64,000 nt of DNA from Sophora flavescens (lineage: Eukaryota; Streptophyta; Magnoliopsida; Fabales; Fabaceae): contig CM061065.1 in assembly GCA_030762895.1 (NCBI GenBank), positions 73,297,676-73,361,675 on the forward strand, read 5' to 3'. The notes below the pieces were generated by a model. That model was not told the DNA's origin, did not search any database, and worked only from the letters and a program-made list of their open reading frames with translations. Below are positions 44,940 to 56,877 of this stretch, in pieces (within the stretch, counting starts at the first letter, position 1; each line of letters opens with the position of its first letter). A program made the translations under genes and the position numbers.

Positions 44940-45532
44940 AATAGAAAGAAACCACACCACAAAATCTTCTTCTTCTTCTTCGAGGTGAACAAAACGATTG
45001 AACCTCTTCTTCGGTCATCTCTTCTTCTTCCATATGAGTAGCGCCTCTCTCAGATCTGCAATCGACCAGGTCTTCTTCTCCTTCTCTCTTTTCTTCTTCT
45101 TCTTCCATATTGAGTTACGACCCTTCTATTTCGTTTCTTCCTCTGAAGATCAGATCTGCGATTTCGTTTCTATTTCGAACAATATAAGATCGTGATTTTG
45201 TTCTTCCATACTGAGTTGCACCTCAATAAGGTTTGAACAGAAACCTAACGTCTGTGATTTTGTTCAGATTCTCGAGATTTATTAGATTTTTTAGTTCATA
45301 TTTTTTAGTCGTGAAGCTTCGCCTAGCAGAAGGAGGAATGAGCGTTTCTCTTTTCGTTTTAGCCGCCACTGTACCGCCCACCCAAGGCCGCTCTCACCAC
45401 CGTAGTCGCCATTTCATGAGGTCTCAAAATCCCCAAAACCCTAAATCCCCAAATCGTTAAATCCTGACCCAGAATACCAAAAATCCATAGGTGTAAATCC
45501 GGATCTACCACATTTTGCAGTCATTGAGGCAG
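44940..45532 (+). promoter_or_regulatory. probable promoter and first 5' UTR exon of the FRIGIDA-like gene
   Basis: TTC/CTT-rich leader (44965-45150) followed by sequence ending GAGGCAG|GTACGT at 45532, a good donor. A short second untranslated exon is plausible at 45764-45814 (TTACAG|GCG .. AGAAG|GTAAGG). Long introns then run to the coding exon at about 47995. The transcript structure is inferred from splice motifs only. Confidence 0.4.
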
Positions 45533-45814
45533 GTACGTGTCGATTCTGTTGGTTTTTTTAATTGAATGCACCGATTTAAAGAATTAGAGTGGTTAGCTGT
45601 TATCTCACAACCGTACGTTTCGATTCTCTGCACCGATGGATTTCAGTTTTGAATGCACAGTAAGAGAAACTTATAAAACTGTTTTGTTGAAGCAATTGGA
45701 AAATAACCCTAAACCTATAAGGTTGTATTTTTGCTAATTTATGTATCTTGCAACAAATTACAGGCGAAAGCAATCATCTTGGAACATTGCCCACACACCA
45801 ACGACCAAGAGAAG

Positions 45815-47545
45815 GTAAGGACCAGGCCTACGATAAACATCTGATAACATTGGATTAAGGTTTAGGCACACTTTTTTACCCCTATATAATATTCCTCTTT
45901 GCGTTTATGTGGGTCTTACAAGATAAACCACGTGTTCTTCATACTTGATAGGCTTTAGACAACTAAATTAAAAGTTATGAATGAAATGTGAGTTTTGGAG
46001 GGTCAAATGTTGTTGTAGCTTTGTATTATTGTATAGAACTTGTTTGTTGATTGAGCGTTGGAATCTACCTGCTACTAGTAGTGTCTTTGGCTTATGCGTA
46101 ATGAAATTGTTTTTAAGTGCTCGACATGTGACTCCCTAGCTATTATGGACTTGATTAAATTCGGGTATTGTTCTTGCTTTGTAGCAAAAAGGGGGGCGGG
46201 TGGTTACTCTTAGTCAGCCTGGTTTGTGTGCCCTTTTGAGTGTTTTTGGGTAGTTTGATTTGTTACGGTGTAAAATATATGTAAATCCTTCTCTTAACCC
46301 TCTTAGAATCTTGGGTGTTCAGAGTCATTAGGAATGGGAGGTAGTGTTTGAGAGCATATCCTCTGTGTGTAGACTTTCTTCTGCTGCCTGTTTGGAGCAA
46401 AATGTTGTCCTCTGAGAGTGATAGAAATACTACTTGGTCTACTTGAGATTGAGAGAAAAGTCTAGTGAAAAGCAACTGCTACAAACACAGAGGGAGAGCT
46501 AAAGAAGTGAACAAAGGTTTCTTTTAAGATATTATGACTTCTAACTCACCTTTGCTTCGGCTATTTATGTCTTGTTTTCTGCAGGGATGGTTTCTTATCT
46601 GGATGAGCTAATTGTATTCTGATGTTTTGTGCTTGTGTGAAACCCTGAGTGAAACACAAAGGTAGCTGAGATGAGTGAAAGTGTGAGGCCTAAGAAAGGA
46701 AACGAATTGTGAGTTATTTGTGTGAGGAGAGCTTCAGTGTGTGTAGTCTTGAGCGAAACCCTTTTGAGTGTTTTTCTACTGGCTGTGAGGTTTTAGGATT
46801 AAATAATTGAGTGAGTTCTTTGAGTTTTTCAGTGCTATGTTTGAGTGGTGTAGATCTATATGCGGCTTACTTGTGTCATCTGTTATTTTTGCTGCACGGG
46901 GCTTCTCTTTTACCATGCTTCTATGGGTCACAGTATGCGTTTTCTCTCGTTTGATCGGGTTCTACTGCAGGGTATTTGTTTTATGGTGGCCTGTACAGGT
47001 TATCCACTCGCTGTATCTTTGCTGGATGGGTTTTCTTTGTGGTTTTTTAGGCTGCAGTTTTAGGATCTAGCTGTTCTGGGTGTGGGTATTTTTCTGGTGT
47101 GTTGCACTCTATTTGTGAGTGGCTTATCTTATGGTTTGTAAATATGTTGAGTACCCTTTTATTGTTAGTATATAGCCCTTTTCCTTTTTGTATGGAAGAA
47201 AAAAATTATGTGCTGTTTGTTTAGCAACAGGTCATTGATGAAATTGTGTTTATATATTGGACAAGTCAAAAAGGACTTGTGGGTGACTTGAGTGCTCTTT
47301 CTGTTGTGTGTTTTTTGTTGTGCCCCATTCGAATCCCATGCATATTGTTTCTAGCTGCACACATGAAACAAAAGAGCCTTTCCCTTTGTTGTTTATTCCT
47401 GTATAGCATCGGATATATATTTGAATGTGTTTAGTTTTTTGGCAAGTTTCCTTGGCAGTACAATACCATTTGTTAATTGTGACTTGTTGCAGTGTAGATG
47501 GCTCAAAGTAGGTTGTCTTCCTTTTCAAACAACAGTAGCGGATAC
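45815..47545 (+). other. intronic/leader sequence upstream of the FRIGIDA-like CDS
   Basis: Long T-rich sequence with only short unrelated ORFs. One possible small exon is 47498-47571, where ATGGCTCAAAGTAGG opens an 18-codon frame up to CTAGAG|GTATAT. Confidence 0.35.
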
Positions 47546-47763
47546 GATGTTCTAGAGGTATATGATTTGTAACATTATAAGATGATTGTGGTTTCTGTTT
47601 TCTATAGGTCAATGAAATTTAGTGTCATTGTCAACAGGGAGTGGAATCGGGGTAAAAAACATATGCTAAGAAGAATATGTGGGCCACTGCATACAAGCTG
47701 CGTATAGAAAACAGAAACCACAATCATCTTATAATGTTACAAATCTTATACCTCTAGAACATC
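47546..47763. repeat. 61-bp-arm hairpin upstream of the FRIGIDA-like CDS
   Basis: Arm 1 (47546-47606, GATGTTCTAGAGGTATATG..) is matched by its inverse in arm 2 (47703-47763, ..ATACCTCTAGAACATC) with about one mismatch in 61 bp. The 96-nt loop is unrelated to the arms. The arm includes the GAG|GTATAT splice-like site. It lies about 250 bp before the start codon on the coding strand, within the inferred leader intron. Confidence 0.9.
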
Positions 47764-48010
47764 ATGTAATTCAACAAAGAACACCATGGACTAAGCAATT
47801 TTGAAAATTTCACAGAATAATTGCTCTTTCTAGTTTTGCATACAAGTTCTTTTTTTTTTCCTTCTACTTGGACAGTTCAATTTCCTCAGATAGAGGGATT
47901 TAGTAGCACTTAGGATTTTTTTTCTTCTTGTGGTATTGTTAAGGTTTGTTGTAGTTTCTAACCATTAAATTGAAATGTTCTGGAAGCTTTTTTAGCCACG
48001 CTGCCTGAAT

Positions 48011-50012
48011 ATGGGTGACATGGAGCAGAGCAGGGAAAATAGCACAGAGGCATTGATAGAGCAGCTTGCCCAGGCATTTCTTGAATTGGAAGCTCAGAAT
48101 GGGACTTTTGAGAACAAGATTCAGTGGGTTGAAATTAAGCAACATTTCCTTGACCTTGATGCGACATTGAATAAGAAACATGAAGAGCTGGAAGCCAAAG
48201 AGAGGCATTATGAAGAGAAACAAAGAGAAATGGGTACAGTAGTTGAAGAGAGAAAGGCAGCAGTTGCTTCTAAAGAGCAAGACCTCTTAGATCGGCTGCA
48301 GGAGCTTAAAGATGCTGCAGTTGCTTCCATTGCAGAGGCTCGTGCCATTCATCAGACTGCAACTTTGGAGTCTGTATATGATGGGGAGAACAAAGATAAC
48401 GAGGTAAGCAACTCTCTTGGTGATCCGAATTCCTCAGAGGAGGATCTTCCTGATAAATCAGGTCAAAATTCTGAAGGTGTGGCTGTTGGGGTTAGGTTAC
48501 TTCCTGAGCTGACACATTTTTGTATGCAAATGGATGCAAAAGGTCTTCTGAATTATATTGAGAAGAATAGAAAAAATGTGTCTAGTATTCGTGAAGTAAT
48601 TCCTGTTGCATTAGAAAGAGCAACTGATCCGGCACATCTGGTGCTGGATTCACTGAAGGGGTTTTACCCCACCAATGAAACTACCCAACTAAAAGATAAA
48701 ATGGATGCTGCCCTTCTGGGCATGCGCAAATCCTGTATTATAGTTTTGGAAGCCTTAGCCACCTTATTGGCTAGGGCTGACCCAGGTGCAGATCACCTTT
48801 TGAACCCTGAAACCAAGCAGCAAGCCAAAGCAATTGCTGATGAGTGGAGGCTCAAGTTAGACAGTGCGTACAGTTATACTGCCGATGGAAATTTATTGGA
48901 AGCAGAGGCATTCTTGCAGCTTCTTTCAACTTTTAGGGTTGCTTCAGAGTTTGATGAAGAAGAACTCTGCAAGCTTCTACTTGCAGTTTCTCGGCTTAGG
49001 CTGGCACCTGAGCTCTGCCGCTCTGTTGGGTTATCTCACAAAGTGCCAGGTTGGTGTTCTCTTAAATAAACTGACCTGTGTGAAGTCTGCAATGAAGGAT
49101 TGTCCTATCAGACATCATCCTTGCACCAGATGAGTAATTTTCTCTAGGGCATTGTAATTAGATTACCTTTCAAAGTGTAGACATGTGGGACATATATTCG
49201 GGTGCTTTTGGTTTGATTTTACATGCTAAGAGGTAATGCAATTATGAGATTATTAGATATTGATTATTCTATTTTTCATTATTTATGCAGCTGTTGTAGA
49301 ATCATTAATCAATAATGAAAAACAAATCGCTGCAGTACATTTTATTCAGGCCTTCCAGCTTCAGGAAAGCTTCGCCCCTGTGCCCCTTTTGAAGGCTTAC
49401 CTCAAGAACCGAAGGAGAAATTCACAAGTCAAGGCTGGACATGTCAGTAATCTTGCTAGAGCAAAGGTATGTTTTTTGGTTGGTTGAAGTTCAAATTGAG
49501 TGATTGTCTTCATTCTGGATTTTCTTGTGTTCTGCATTGCTTATAATGTCATATTTTACATTCTCATTTATTTGCAGAATGATGCCAATGCACAAGAGCT
49601 TGCAGCACTGAAGACTGTAATTAAGTGTATTGAAGAATACAAGCTCCAATCTGACTACCCACTTGATACCCTTCAGAAAAGGGTAAATCAACTAGAGAAG
49701 TCAAAGCCAGATAAAAAGAGAAGTGGAGAATTTAATAAAAGTCAGCAACCAAAGAGGCCAAGGGCTAATGAGAGATATTTTTCACCCCGGTCATCTGGTG
49801 GCACCGCATGTTCCGCCGGAGTAATGGGTAGGCAGGTTCCCCCTATTAGGACAGCATATGCAGGAACTCCTGATATGTATTCCCATGCTGGTGCAATTAC
49901 ATATGATCATCAAATTCCTGGCCAAACCATACACACACAGCCAGTTCCTTCTAACTATGGTCGTTATATGGGTAGTAGTTTGCAATCCTCACACCAGCCA
50001 TACATGTTGTGA
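48011..50012 (+). CDS. FRIGIDA-like protein (FRL3-like)
   Basis: Coding exons 48011-49049, 49291-49466 and 49578-50012 join in phase (CCAG|GT, GCAG|CTG, AAAG|GTATG, GCAG|AAT) into 549 codons with no lesion. Residues 1-60 are a helical lead-in (LIEQLAQAFLELEAQ). About 55-120 form a coiled coil rich in Glu/Lys (KHEELEAKERHYEEK, ASKEQDLLDRLQELKD). The FRIGIDA domain follows (about 160-440), with LPELTHFCMQMDAKGLL, VLDSLKGFY and NNEKQIAAVHF. The tail has a basic cluster (KPDKKRSGE, PKRPRA) likely to act as a nuclear signal, then a Gly/Ser/Tyr/Pro-rich end. FRIGIDA-family proteins act in nuclear complexes that modify chromatin and influence flowering time; the role here is inferred from family. 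The start at 48011 follows a TTTTTTAG acceptor; a second Met is three codons later. Confidence 0.93.
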
Positions 50013-50490
50013 TTTTTACATCCAAGCATTATTTAAAAGACTGCAGACATGAGAATGTGATTAACCAATTAGTGATTCTACCTATGCATATGAAAATGTG
50101 TTTTATTTATTTATTTATATTTTCTTTCTCAGCTTCTAATGATGCTAGAGGACAGGTGTACTCTTATGTTTCTATCCAATGAGAACTCATGTTAAATCAA
50201 GTGCATGTTACACTTGAGAGTAAACTTTAGGCTGATTATATCAAGGTATGAAGATATTCCAATGTGATCTTAAAACAATGTACAGTGTATTGTTGTTATG
50301 TTGGAAACAATCAGGCAATAATGTCATTCCTATTTTTTCCTATGCTCCAATTACTCTAAGCTGCCTGCTCCAAAATAGCACTTCCAGGTAATTGAGAAGC
50401 TTGACTTTAAACTATTGTGTTCATATATCCAGAAAGAAGAAAGAAAAAAAAGCCCTCACATGAAACGTGTTTTGGTCAGTTTTAATGTCA
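50013..50490 (+). other. 3' UTR and downstream flank of the FRIGIDA-like gene
   Basis: AT-rich sequence without ORFs. AATAAA-like signals are weak and the cleavage site cannot be placed with confidence. Confidence 0.4.
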
Positions 50491-50499
50491 CCTATTTGG

Positions 50500-50678
50500 G
50501 AGTATAGATCCTCTCCATTTAGTTCTCTCCATTTACCTTCCATTTAGGAGAGAGATAGACACAAGGGAGAGATTTGTGCTTCAAATTTTTTTCATCACTT
50601 AAGAAAAATTAAATAGTCAAAAACCCTTTGTGTCTATCCCTCTCCTAAATGATAGGTAAATGGAGAGGATCTTTACTC
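50500..50678. mobile_element. Mutator-like MITE, 179 bp, 9-bp TSD
   Basis: TIRs of about 55 bp (GAGTATAGATCCTCTCCATT.. and its inverse ..AATGGAGAGGATCTTTACTC) enclose a short AT-rich centre. The 9-bp direct repeat CCTATTTGG flanks it at 50491-50499 and 50679-50687. A 9-bp TSD is typical of Mutator-like elements. Non-coding. Confidence 0.88.
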
Positions 50679-51305
50679 CCTATTTGGTAAGCAATGTTTT
50701 TTTGTCAATTCATCTATTGTGTGGGAGGATATCCTAAAAAACAAAAAAATGATTTTGATGATCCTAAACCTTCTTGTTTTTGAATTTGAGTGGTCAAATT
50801 TTTTTTTCCCACGTTTTAAAAATTTAGAGGCTGGATCTCATGTCAATCTAAGTTAAGATTATACTTTTTTTTTCCCAACAATGTACTAGTCGGATTTGGA
50901 TTAACTACACTGCAGTCAAGCTAATCTACACCCTTGAATGCATCCAAAAGTCCAGATTTATTTGTCCCAAAAAAATATAAAAAAAACAACCTTAACATAA
51001 ACTAGAACTGTTACCCGTGCTACACGCGTGTTATTTAAGGTCTTGTTTGCTTTGTTTTTAGTTTGTTTTTATTTTTATTTCAAGAAATAATAACAAAATT
51101 ATCATATTGTTTTCATTATATTCCCTGTTTTCAAATATTTGCACAGGAAACACCATAAACAACAAAAGTTTCTGCAGTTTCCGGTACAAATATTTGGGAG
51201 GGGTGCTAGTAACATATTTTCGAACACACTTTTTCCAACTCTCTCCCTCATATTGGTTGAAATTCATATTGTAACATCCCGATTTTTACTGTTCTTCAAT
51301 AACAG

Positions 51306-51347
<42 letters not shown>
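51306..51347. repeat. (TA)n microsatellite
   Basis: About 20 TA units inside the LTR-like sequence. Confidence 0.9.
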
Positions 51348-51350
<3 letters not shown>

Positions 51351-51824
51351 CCGAGACTTAGAAAATGATTTTGGGAAAACCAAAGTCATATTCATATTAT
51401 ACTTATTTTTATAAGGTTACGGTTAAATTTTGGGTTGAAAATTCAGGATTGAACCCGATGCGTGTTTTTATTGTGAAAGAAATTTTTATCGATCAGAAGA
51501 CCTACTTTTGACTCGAGAATGAAATGGTTAGATTTTATATCCCATTTAAAACGATAGTGGTTATTTTGAAAATTTTCAAAATAAATAAGTTATTATACTT
51601 TATTCGGGCGTAAAACCTAAATCGGGTAATCAACGGAGTCGAGAACGGATGTGCAGAGACAAAACCCGACATCGGATGGTGAGACACCTTGCCACTTAGG
51701 GTGGTGAGTCATAGGGGTGACTTACCTAGCATTTAATGAATGTAATGATGAGTTTCAGAGTGAAATGTCCATTTTGCCCTAACCTAACCTATCCTAGTTA
51801 AATGATAACCATGGTCATGACTAA

Positions 51825-52150
51825 GGTGGCGTTTGCAAGAGCTTATTTAAGCTCCTTTTGACTTATCTGATGACATAAGCTCTTATGCAGTGTGTTTGGC
51901 AGAGCTTATAAAAATAACTTATGTCATCCCATAAGGAGTTTTTGACTTATTTTCATAAGTCACTGGGAGAAGCTTATGGAATTATCATAAGAGCTTATGC
52001 ACTAAATACCCTCTCCGTGTTTTTCACTATTCGAATCATCTTATGCCCTTTTCTTTCTTTTTCTTTCTTTAAGCGCTTATGGCATAAGCTCTAATGCTAT
52101 AAGGCCTTATGTGATAAGCTCTTAATTAAGTTATTTTCCGAAACGCACCC
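51825..52150. mobile_element. Tourist-like (PIF/Harbinger) MITE, 326 bp
   Basis: Ends GGTGGCGTTTGC and its inverse-type GAAACGCACCC; TSD TAA at 51822-51824 and 52151-52153, as for PIF/Harbinger elements. The interior repeats ATAAGCTCTTATG-type short palindromes. It is nearly identical to the truncated copy at 26994-27304. Confidence 0.85.
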
Positions 52151-54070
52151 TAAGGCAATTTCAACTTGGCTTCTCCTTCTCCTTGTGGTGTGAAACTCAG
52201 CCACACACCCCTCCCCACATCCACCACACACTTGTTTCCTATCATTAATGATGCATAATAATATCTAGATATTTACCTAAGGAAAAGACCAAATTGCCCC
52301 TAGTCTTCTTAGGTAATTCCAAGAGTACCCTAAATGAAATTTGACCAAGATACCCTTCACTACATAAAATTGGATGCAGCCCCCACACCCATTTCCACAC
52401 TTAGACATTTTCTCTCATTTCTCTCAACCACTTCATCATCTTCACCTATTTTCTCAAGAACACACATAAACTCCATTGATTGTTCTTAAAGCTTGGATCA
52501 TTCACTTCACTTTTTCCTCATTCAAGAGGTAAAACCTCATCATCATGATCATGAATCATCTTTCCTTTCAATCATTTTCCATTTAATGTCAAAAATCATT
52601 ATGTTTCAATTTCTAGATCTAGAATTTCAAAAATCTCTAGAAAATCATAAAAAATCATTTTAATGTGATTCCAATTTCTACGAACTAATCATGATATCTA
52701 TATTCATCATTCAAGAGCATGAATCAAAATAAACTTTCTCCCCTATTTTCCTTGATGAGGCCGAAACCCTAACTTTTGAGGGTGTAGGAATTTTGTTCAA
52801 TCTTTTAGAAAATGACAATGGATTTCATCTTTCTAATTCATATATGTGTTGAATCCAAAGGATTGAACCAAAATGAAATCCCCAGCCTATTTTCCATGTG
52901 AATGCCGAATCCATGTTCTTGAGAACTTGAATGATTTTGTTTTATTTTTCAATGTATGATCATTGTTCTTAACTTTATGCTACTCTAAGGTCATGGATCT
53001 AAGAGTATATGAAATTTTGAGATCTTTAGCTAATTTAGCTAGCCATGACCGAACCTACACCATAGGAGTTTGTAGGTTTTTCTTCAAAATTTAACTTGTT
53101 TTATGTTATGGTTGTTGAAGGATAAGTAATTGTGTGAATTGTGTACATGTTCTACGGGGATCGGAAGTTCGGCGAAACTTATTTCAGGAGAAAAATCACT
53201 TTGAGGTAAGGGGAGTTTGCCTGAGGAGCTTTGATAATTATGTGTATAAATTGTTTGACGTGTCTGTAATTATTTGTGGTAGTTTGTGGTGCTCGTTTTA
53301 AATTATTGCGTAATATTATGTGATACATGATTTATCTGTGAAAATATGTTATAAATTGTGATATATGAATTTCTTGTTGGTTGTAAAAGCATGTGATAAA
53401 TTGTGATTGTATGAAATGTCTACTGATTGTGTTATTGGCTGGAAGCCTGACATCGGTCAGTGCTTATTGGAAATTAAGGATAAAACATTAAGAAAATTTA
53501 AGGAAAACTTTATGTTCTTGAAAATTAAGGGATTTGATTTTTAAATATAATAATATTTTAATGAGTTTTAATGAAATAATAAGTTAATGAGTGACAGTGA
53601 CGACGTAACCGTGAAAAAATTTCACTTTCGCTTTCTTTTTTTGAAAACGACGGGAAAAATGGAAATAAATATAAAATTTAAGAAAATGGATTTTAAAAAT
53701 TGTTTTAAGGTTGATGTTATGTAATTTTTTAAGAAATAAGGGTTTTTACTTGCCAAACGGCAGTATGAGAAAAAACGATATTTTATGTGAGAAAAATAAA
53801 TATATGGATCAGAAATGTTTTTAGAAGGGTTAACGGATTTTTAGAAATAAAAATAAAGGAATTTAACGAAAAATGATTTTCGTTACGTTTTAAAATGAAT
53901 TTCATCAGAAAAAGGGTTTTTGGAAAATATTTTAAGAACATCGGAAATTTTCTGACAAACTTGGATAAGTTTTCGGAGTTTTTGTTTTAGTATTTCTATT
54001 TCACGGAACGAAAACTCTTTGAAAAATAAAGTAAAGGATAAGGACCTAGATTGCCGAGACGTCGGGCTAG

Positions 54071-55381
54071 TGGTCGCGCTGTCGCGCACGCGTCAAAAAA
54101 GAACGAGCGGGTTTTAAAACTGTAGTTTAGGGCGACAACTCGGATGTCGTCTCACAAGGACTCTTAAAGTGTTATTTATCACAAAAAAAATCAGTTTTTT
54201 TTTTTTTGGGGGTTGGATTGGGATGCAAATAAGGAAACAAAATAATAACAGAGCAATGAAACAAGGCAATTCAAAGAGATTGTCAAATAGCTAAAAACCG
54301 ATTAATCTATTGTTCTCGATTTCCCAACTATCATAGGTTCATGCAATTTCCAAGCCCTAAGCAGATTCTAATCCCCTCCCGGATGTAGCAACAATTTACA
54401 AGCGAAACCACCACTACAGATATATGTCCCTATTCCCGAATTAAGCAAACGGGGTTAAGCCCTTTGTGAACTAAGCGAACACGAAACGTACACACGCGAA
54501 TTAAGCAAACGCGATTAATTATAGGAACATGATATCACTGAAAATAAATCAACACAACACAATATACTCCTGAATTAAGCAAACAGAAATATAAAGCATG
54601 GCATTGAAAAGGGAAAAGCATACAAAACAGGAAATACAAGAACCTCAAGTATAGTGGAAATCGATTACAATAGATTAATCCTAGAAACTTAGTTCTCCAT
54701 GGAAAACGGAAACACACAGAAAAATGCAAAAACAATGGAGAAGCCAAAGTCCCCCCAAGCTGTTCAGAACATCAATTTATACTATTCAGAAATTAAGTCC
54801 ACTCGCGAGGCGAGCACACCTTCGCGAGGCGAATATTGTGAAAAGTCAGCAACGTTTGGTCTTCTCGCGGGGCGAAGGACTACTCGCGAGGCGAGACTCT
54901 TCAAATTCCAAACTGTCACAGCCGTGACCTTCAGCATGGTTAAACCGTGATAACTTCTGGTCTTCCAGGGTTGGATTACTCGCGAGGTGAGTAAAGTGTT
55001 CGCGAGGCGACACAGAAACCTTGCATTTTCCTGGAACAGTCAGCCTTCAGGGTCGCGAAGCGAAGAGCTGTTCGCGGGGCGAACCAGAGAGGATGTCATT
55101 TTCACTGTCCTGCTGGCTTTCAGGTTCGCGAGGCGAGGAAACTCTCGCGAGGCGAATCCCCTGTTTCTTTATTCTCTTGACTTCCAACTTAACCTGAAAA
55201 CAAAGACACAGCTATAAGTGCATTATTTGACTCAAAACTGGCTAAATTAACCTAAAACTACTTTAGAGACTCAAAACCTTGCTTGAGGACAATCTAATCT
55301 AATTTGGGTGAAAATAGGATATAATTTGCACAAAACCCTGGTCATACTAGCCATAAAACTAGATGAGCCAGAGGCTGATCA
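54071..55381 (-). repeat. 3' LTR of the Athila element
   Basis: 1311 bp, TGGTCGCG..GCTGATCA on plus. It contains the palindrome array at 54801-55156 and a TATA box (sense TATAAATT, plus 54775-54782). Confidence 0.95.
54801..55156 (-). repeat. U3 array of six palindrome pairs
   Basis: Pairs occur at 54801-54833, 54863-54895, 54915-54951, 54978-55010, 55052-55083 and 55123-55156. Five use the word CTCGCCTCGCGAG (sense). The third uses TCACGG-type palindromes (TCACAGCCGTGA and ATGGTTAAACCGTGAT) at the same spacing. Spacers within pairs are 6-8 bp. The array starts about 20 bp upstream (sense) of the TATA box. The same array is at 63173-63529 in the 5' LTR. Confidence 0.88.
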
Positions 55382-56877
55382 AAATACCCCAAACTTAAAC
55401 TTTGCTTGTCCCCAAGCAAACTAAAACTCGGAAATCAAAAAGACTCAAGACCTGGCAAGCTTTAACAGATTCAATCAACCTTGCACAAATTCAAGCAATA
55501 CATCAAAACAGTTTTCTTCAATGTCCCCCCTTTCAAACAAAGCAATCCCCACAATCATTCATTCTAAACAATTGAGAATTTCATCATTCAAACATTCATT
55601 AATCTAAGCAGGGGATCCAAGTCACACACAAGAGGGAGATCACCAACTTCAAACAACTGTCTTCCTCACAAGGGCATTTAGTGTTCACTCAATCGCTCAG
55701 TTTGTGTCAGGCTAACAACATTTCACTCAGTTTCACTTTTCAAGAACACTTCCCATGAATTTGGTTTTCATCTCCAAATGATTCCCACAGAAAACATGCA
55801 TGCAACATCAAAAGGTTTTTTATGGGTTGTAATGGGGCCTGGCTAAGGGTAGGATATACAAAGGTACTAGGCTGAAGACCCTAGGAACTGAGAGAACATG
55901 AAACACTTCAAAACATTTAAACTGCACTCAAGTTCCTTTTCTCATTCATCTTTTCAATTGCCTTGGGTGACTACAGCCTCTTTTATTTTTCTAAAACTTT
56001 TATTTTTTAACAATTTTACACTTTTCCTTTTTTTTCCCTTTTTTTTTCTACAAGCCTTTGGCTCCAACCTTTTTATTGTATTTTTTTTCTCAATCCCAAA
56101 CAACATATTACACCTTGCAGCCACCCCAAACTTAGTTTCTTGCACCCATTCTCTTTCTAAGATTCCATGCTCTCCTAATCCTAAGATCGGGTTAACATGG
56201 TTTTCCAGATTTTTTTGGGCTTATAACATTAGGTTATCAAGAAATAATAGGCTAATCAGGCTCAATGGGGCTAACTAAGGAACATGCATTAGGAATTGGT
56301 TATTTTTAGGCCAAGTAATTATTTACAAAGAAAATGCCTAAATCATTTGAAGCAAACACATAAGCATGCAAACCAAAAAGAGATTCAAGTAAATTCAGGA
56401 AAGTGCAACTTGAAAGTGATATAACACAGTTTAAAACATGTTGGAGGCTCAAATCCTCACCTGGACATTCATGCAAATTGTTTGACAGAGATTCTATCCC
56501 TAGTGTGTGCTTCCTATCACCCCAAACTTATCATAAATCATGCCATCACAACAAAATCTCAAAGTTCAGTTTTCAATTTCACATGGGAATCACTTTTCAA
56601 AAACAAAAAAATTTTCAGCCTAGGGGGAATCATCACATAAATCATGCAATCAATCTATGCAAAATCAATCAAAATCCATCAAACTTGCCAGCAAAAGACT
56701 CAACATAACTCCTGAGCTTCTCAAATTATTCAGGTGCTTTATTAAAAGAAAAGGAAAAAAAACAAGACACAACAAAACTACAACTTGTTCCCTCCCCCAC
56801 ACTTAAAACATGCATTGTCCCCAATGAACAACAGAACTATAAAATCCGCGTGAGGGAAAGGAAAGGAAACTCCCTGA
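55382..56877 (-). other. 3' non-coding domain of the Athila element
   Basis: About 1.5 kb between the pol stop and the LTR with no plausible ORF. Next to the LTR the sense strand has TTTGCTTGGGGACAAGCAAA (perfect stem TTTGCTTG/CAAGCAAA) and then the polypurine tract. The text is shared with 32460-33763 of the TR-GAG-like element. Confidence 0.75.

Larger units (their letters stand above)
51270..54070 (+). mobile_element. chromovirus-type LTR sequence, interrupted
   Basis: Starts TGTAACATCCCGATTTTTAC, the common start of Tekay/Del-type LTRs. It includes a (TA)n tract and a MITE, then LTR-like leader text (CACACACCCCTCCCCACATCC near 52200, AT-rich after 53200). It is cut at 54071 by the Athila element and probably continues at 63755 beyond the window. 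The end and any TSD cannot be seen, and no coding domain is present. Confidence 0.55.

Noticed and set aside
47498..47571. Short ATG-starting frame before the hairpin as a first coding exon of the FRIGIDA-like gene
   Set aside because: No in-phase acceptor joins it convincingly to 48011, and the coding exon has its own well-placed ATG after an acceptor; left as a possible leader exon or upstream ORF.
47546..47763. Canonical microRNA precursor
   Set aside because: The stem is too perfect and too long for a conserved plant microRNA gene and the arms match no microRNA I recognise; a young inverted duplication is more likely.
55382..56877. Env-like gene in the Athila 3' region
   Set aside because: Some Athila elements have one, but no minus-strand ORF of useful length or membrane pattern is present here.
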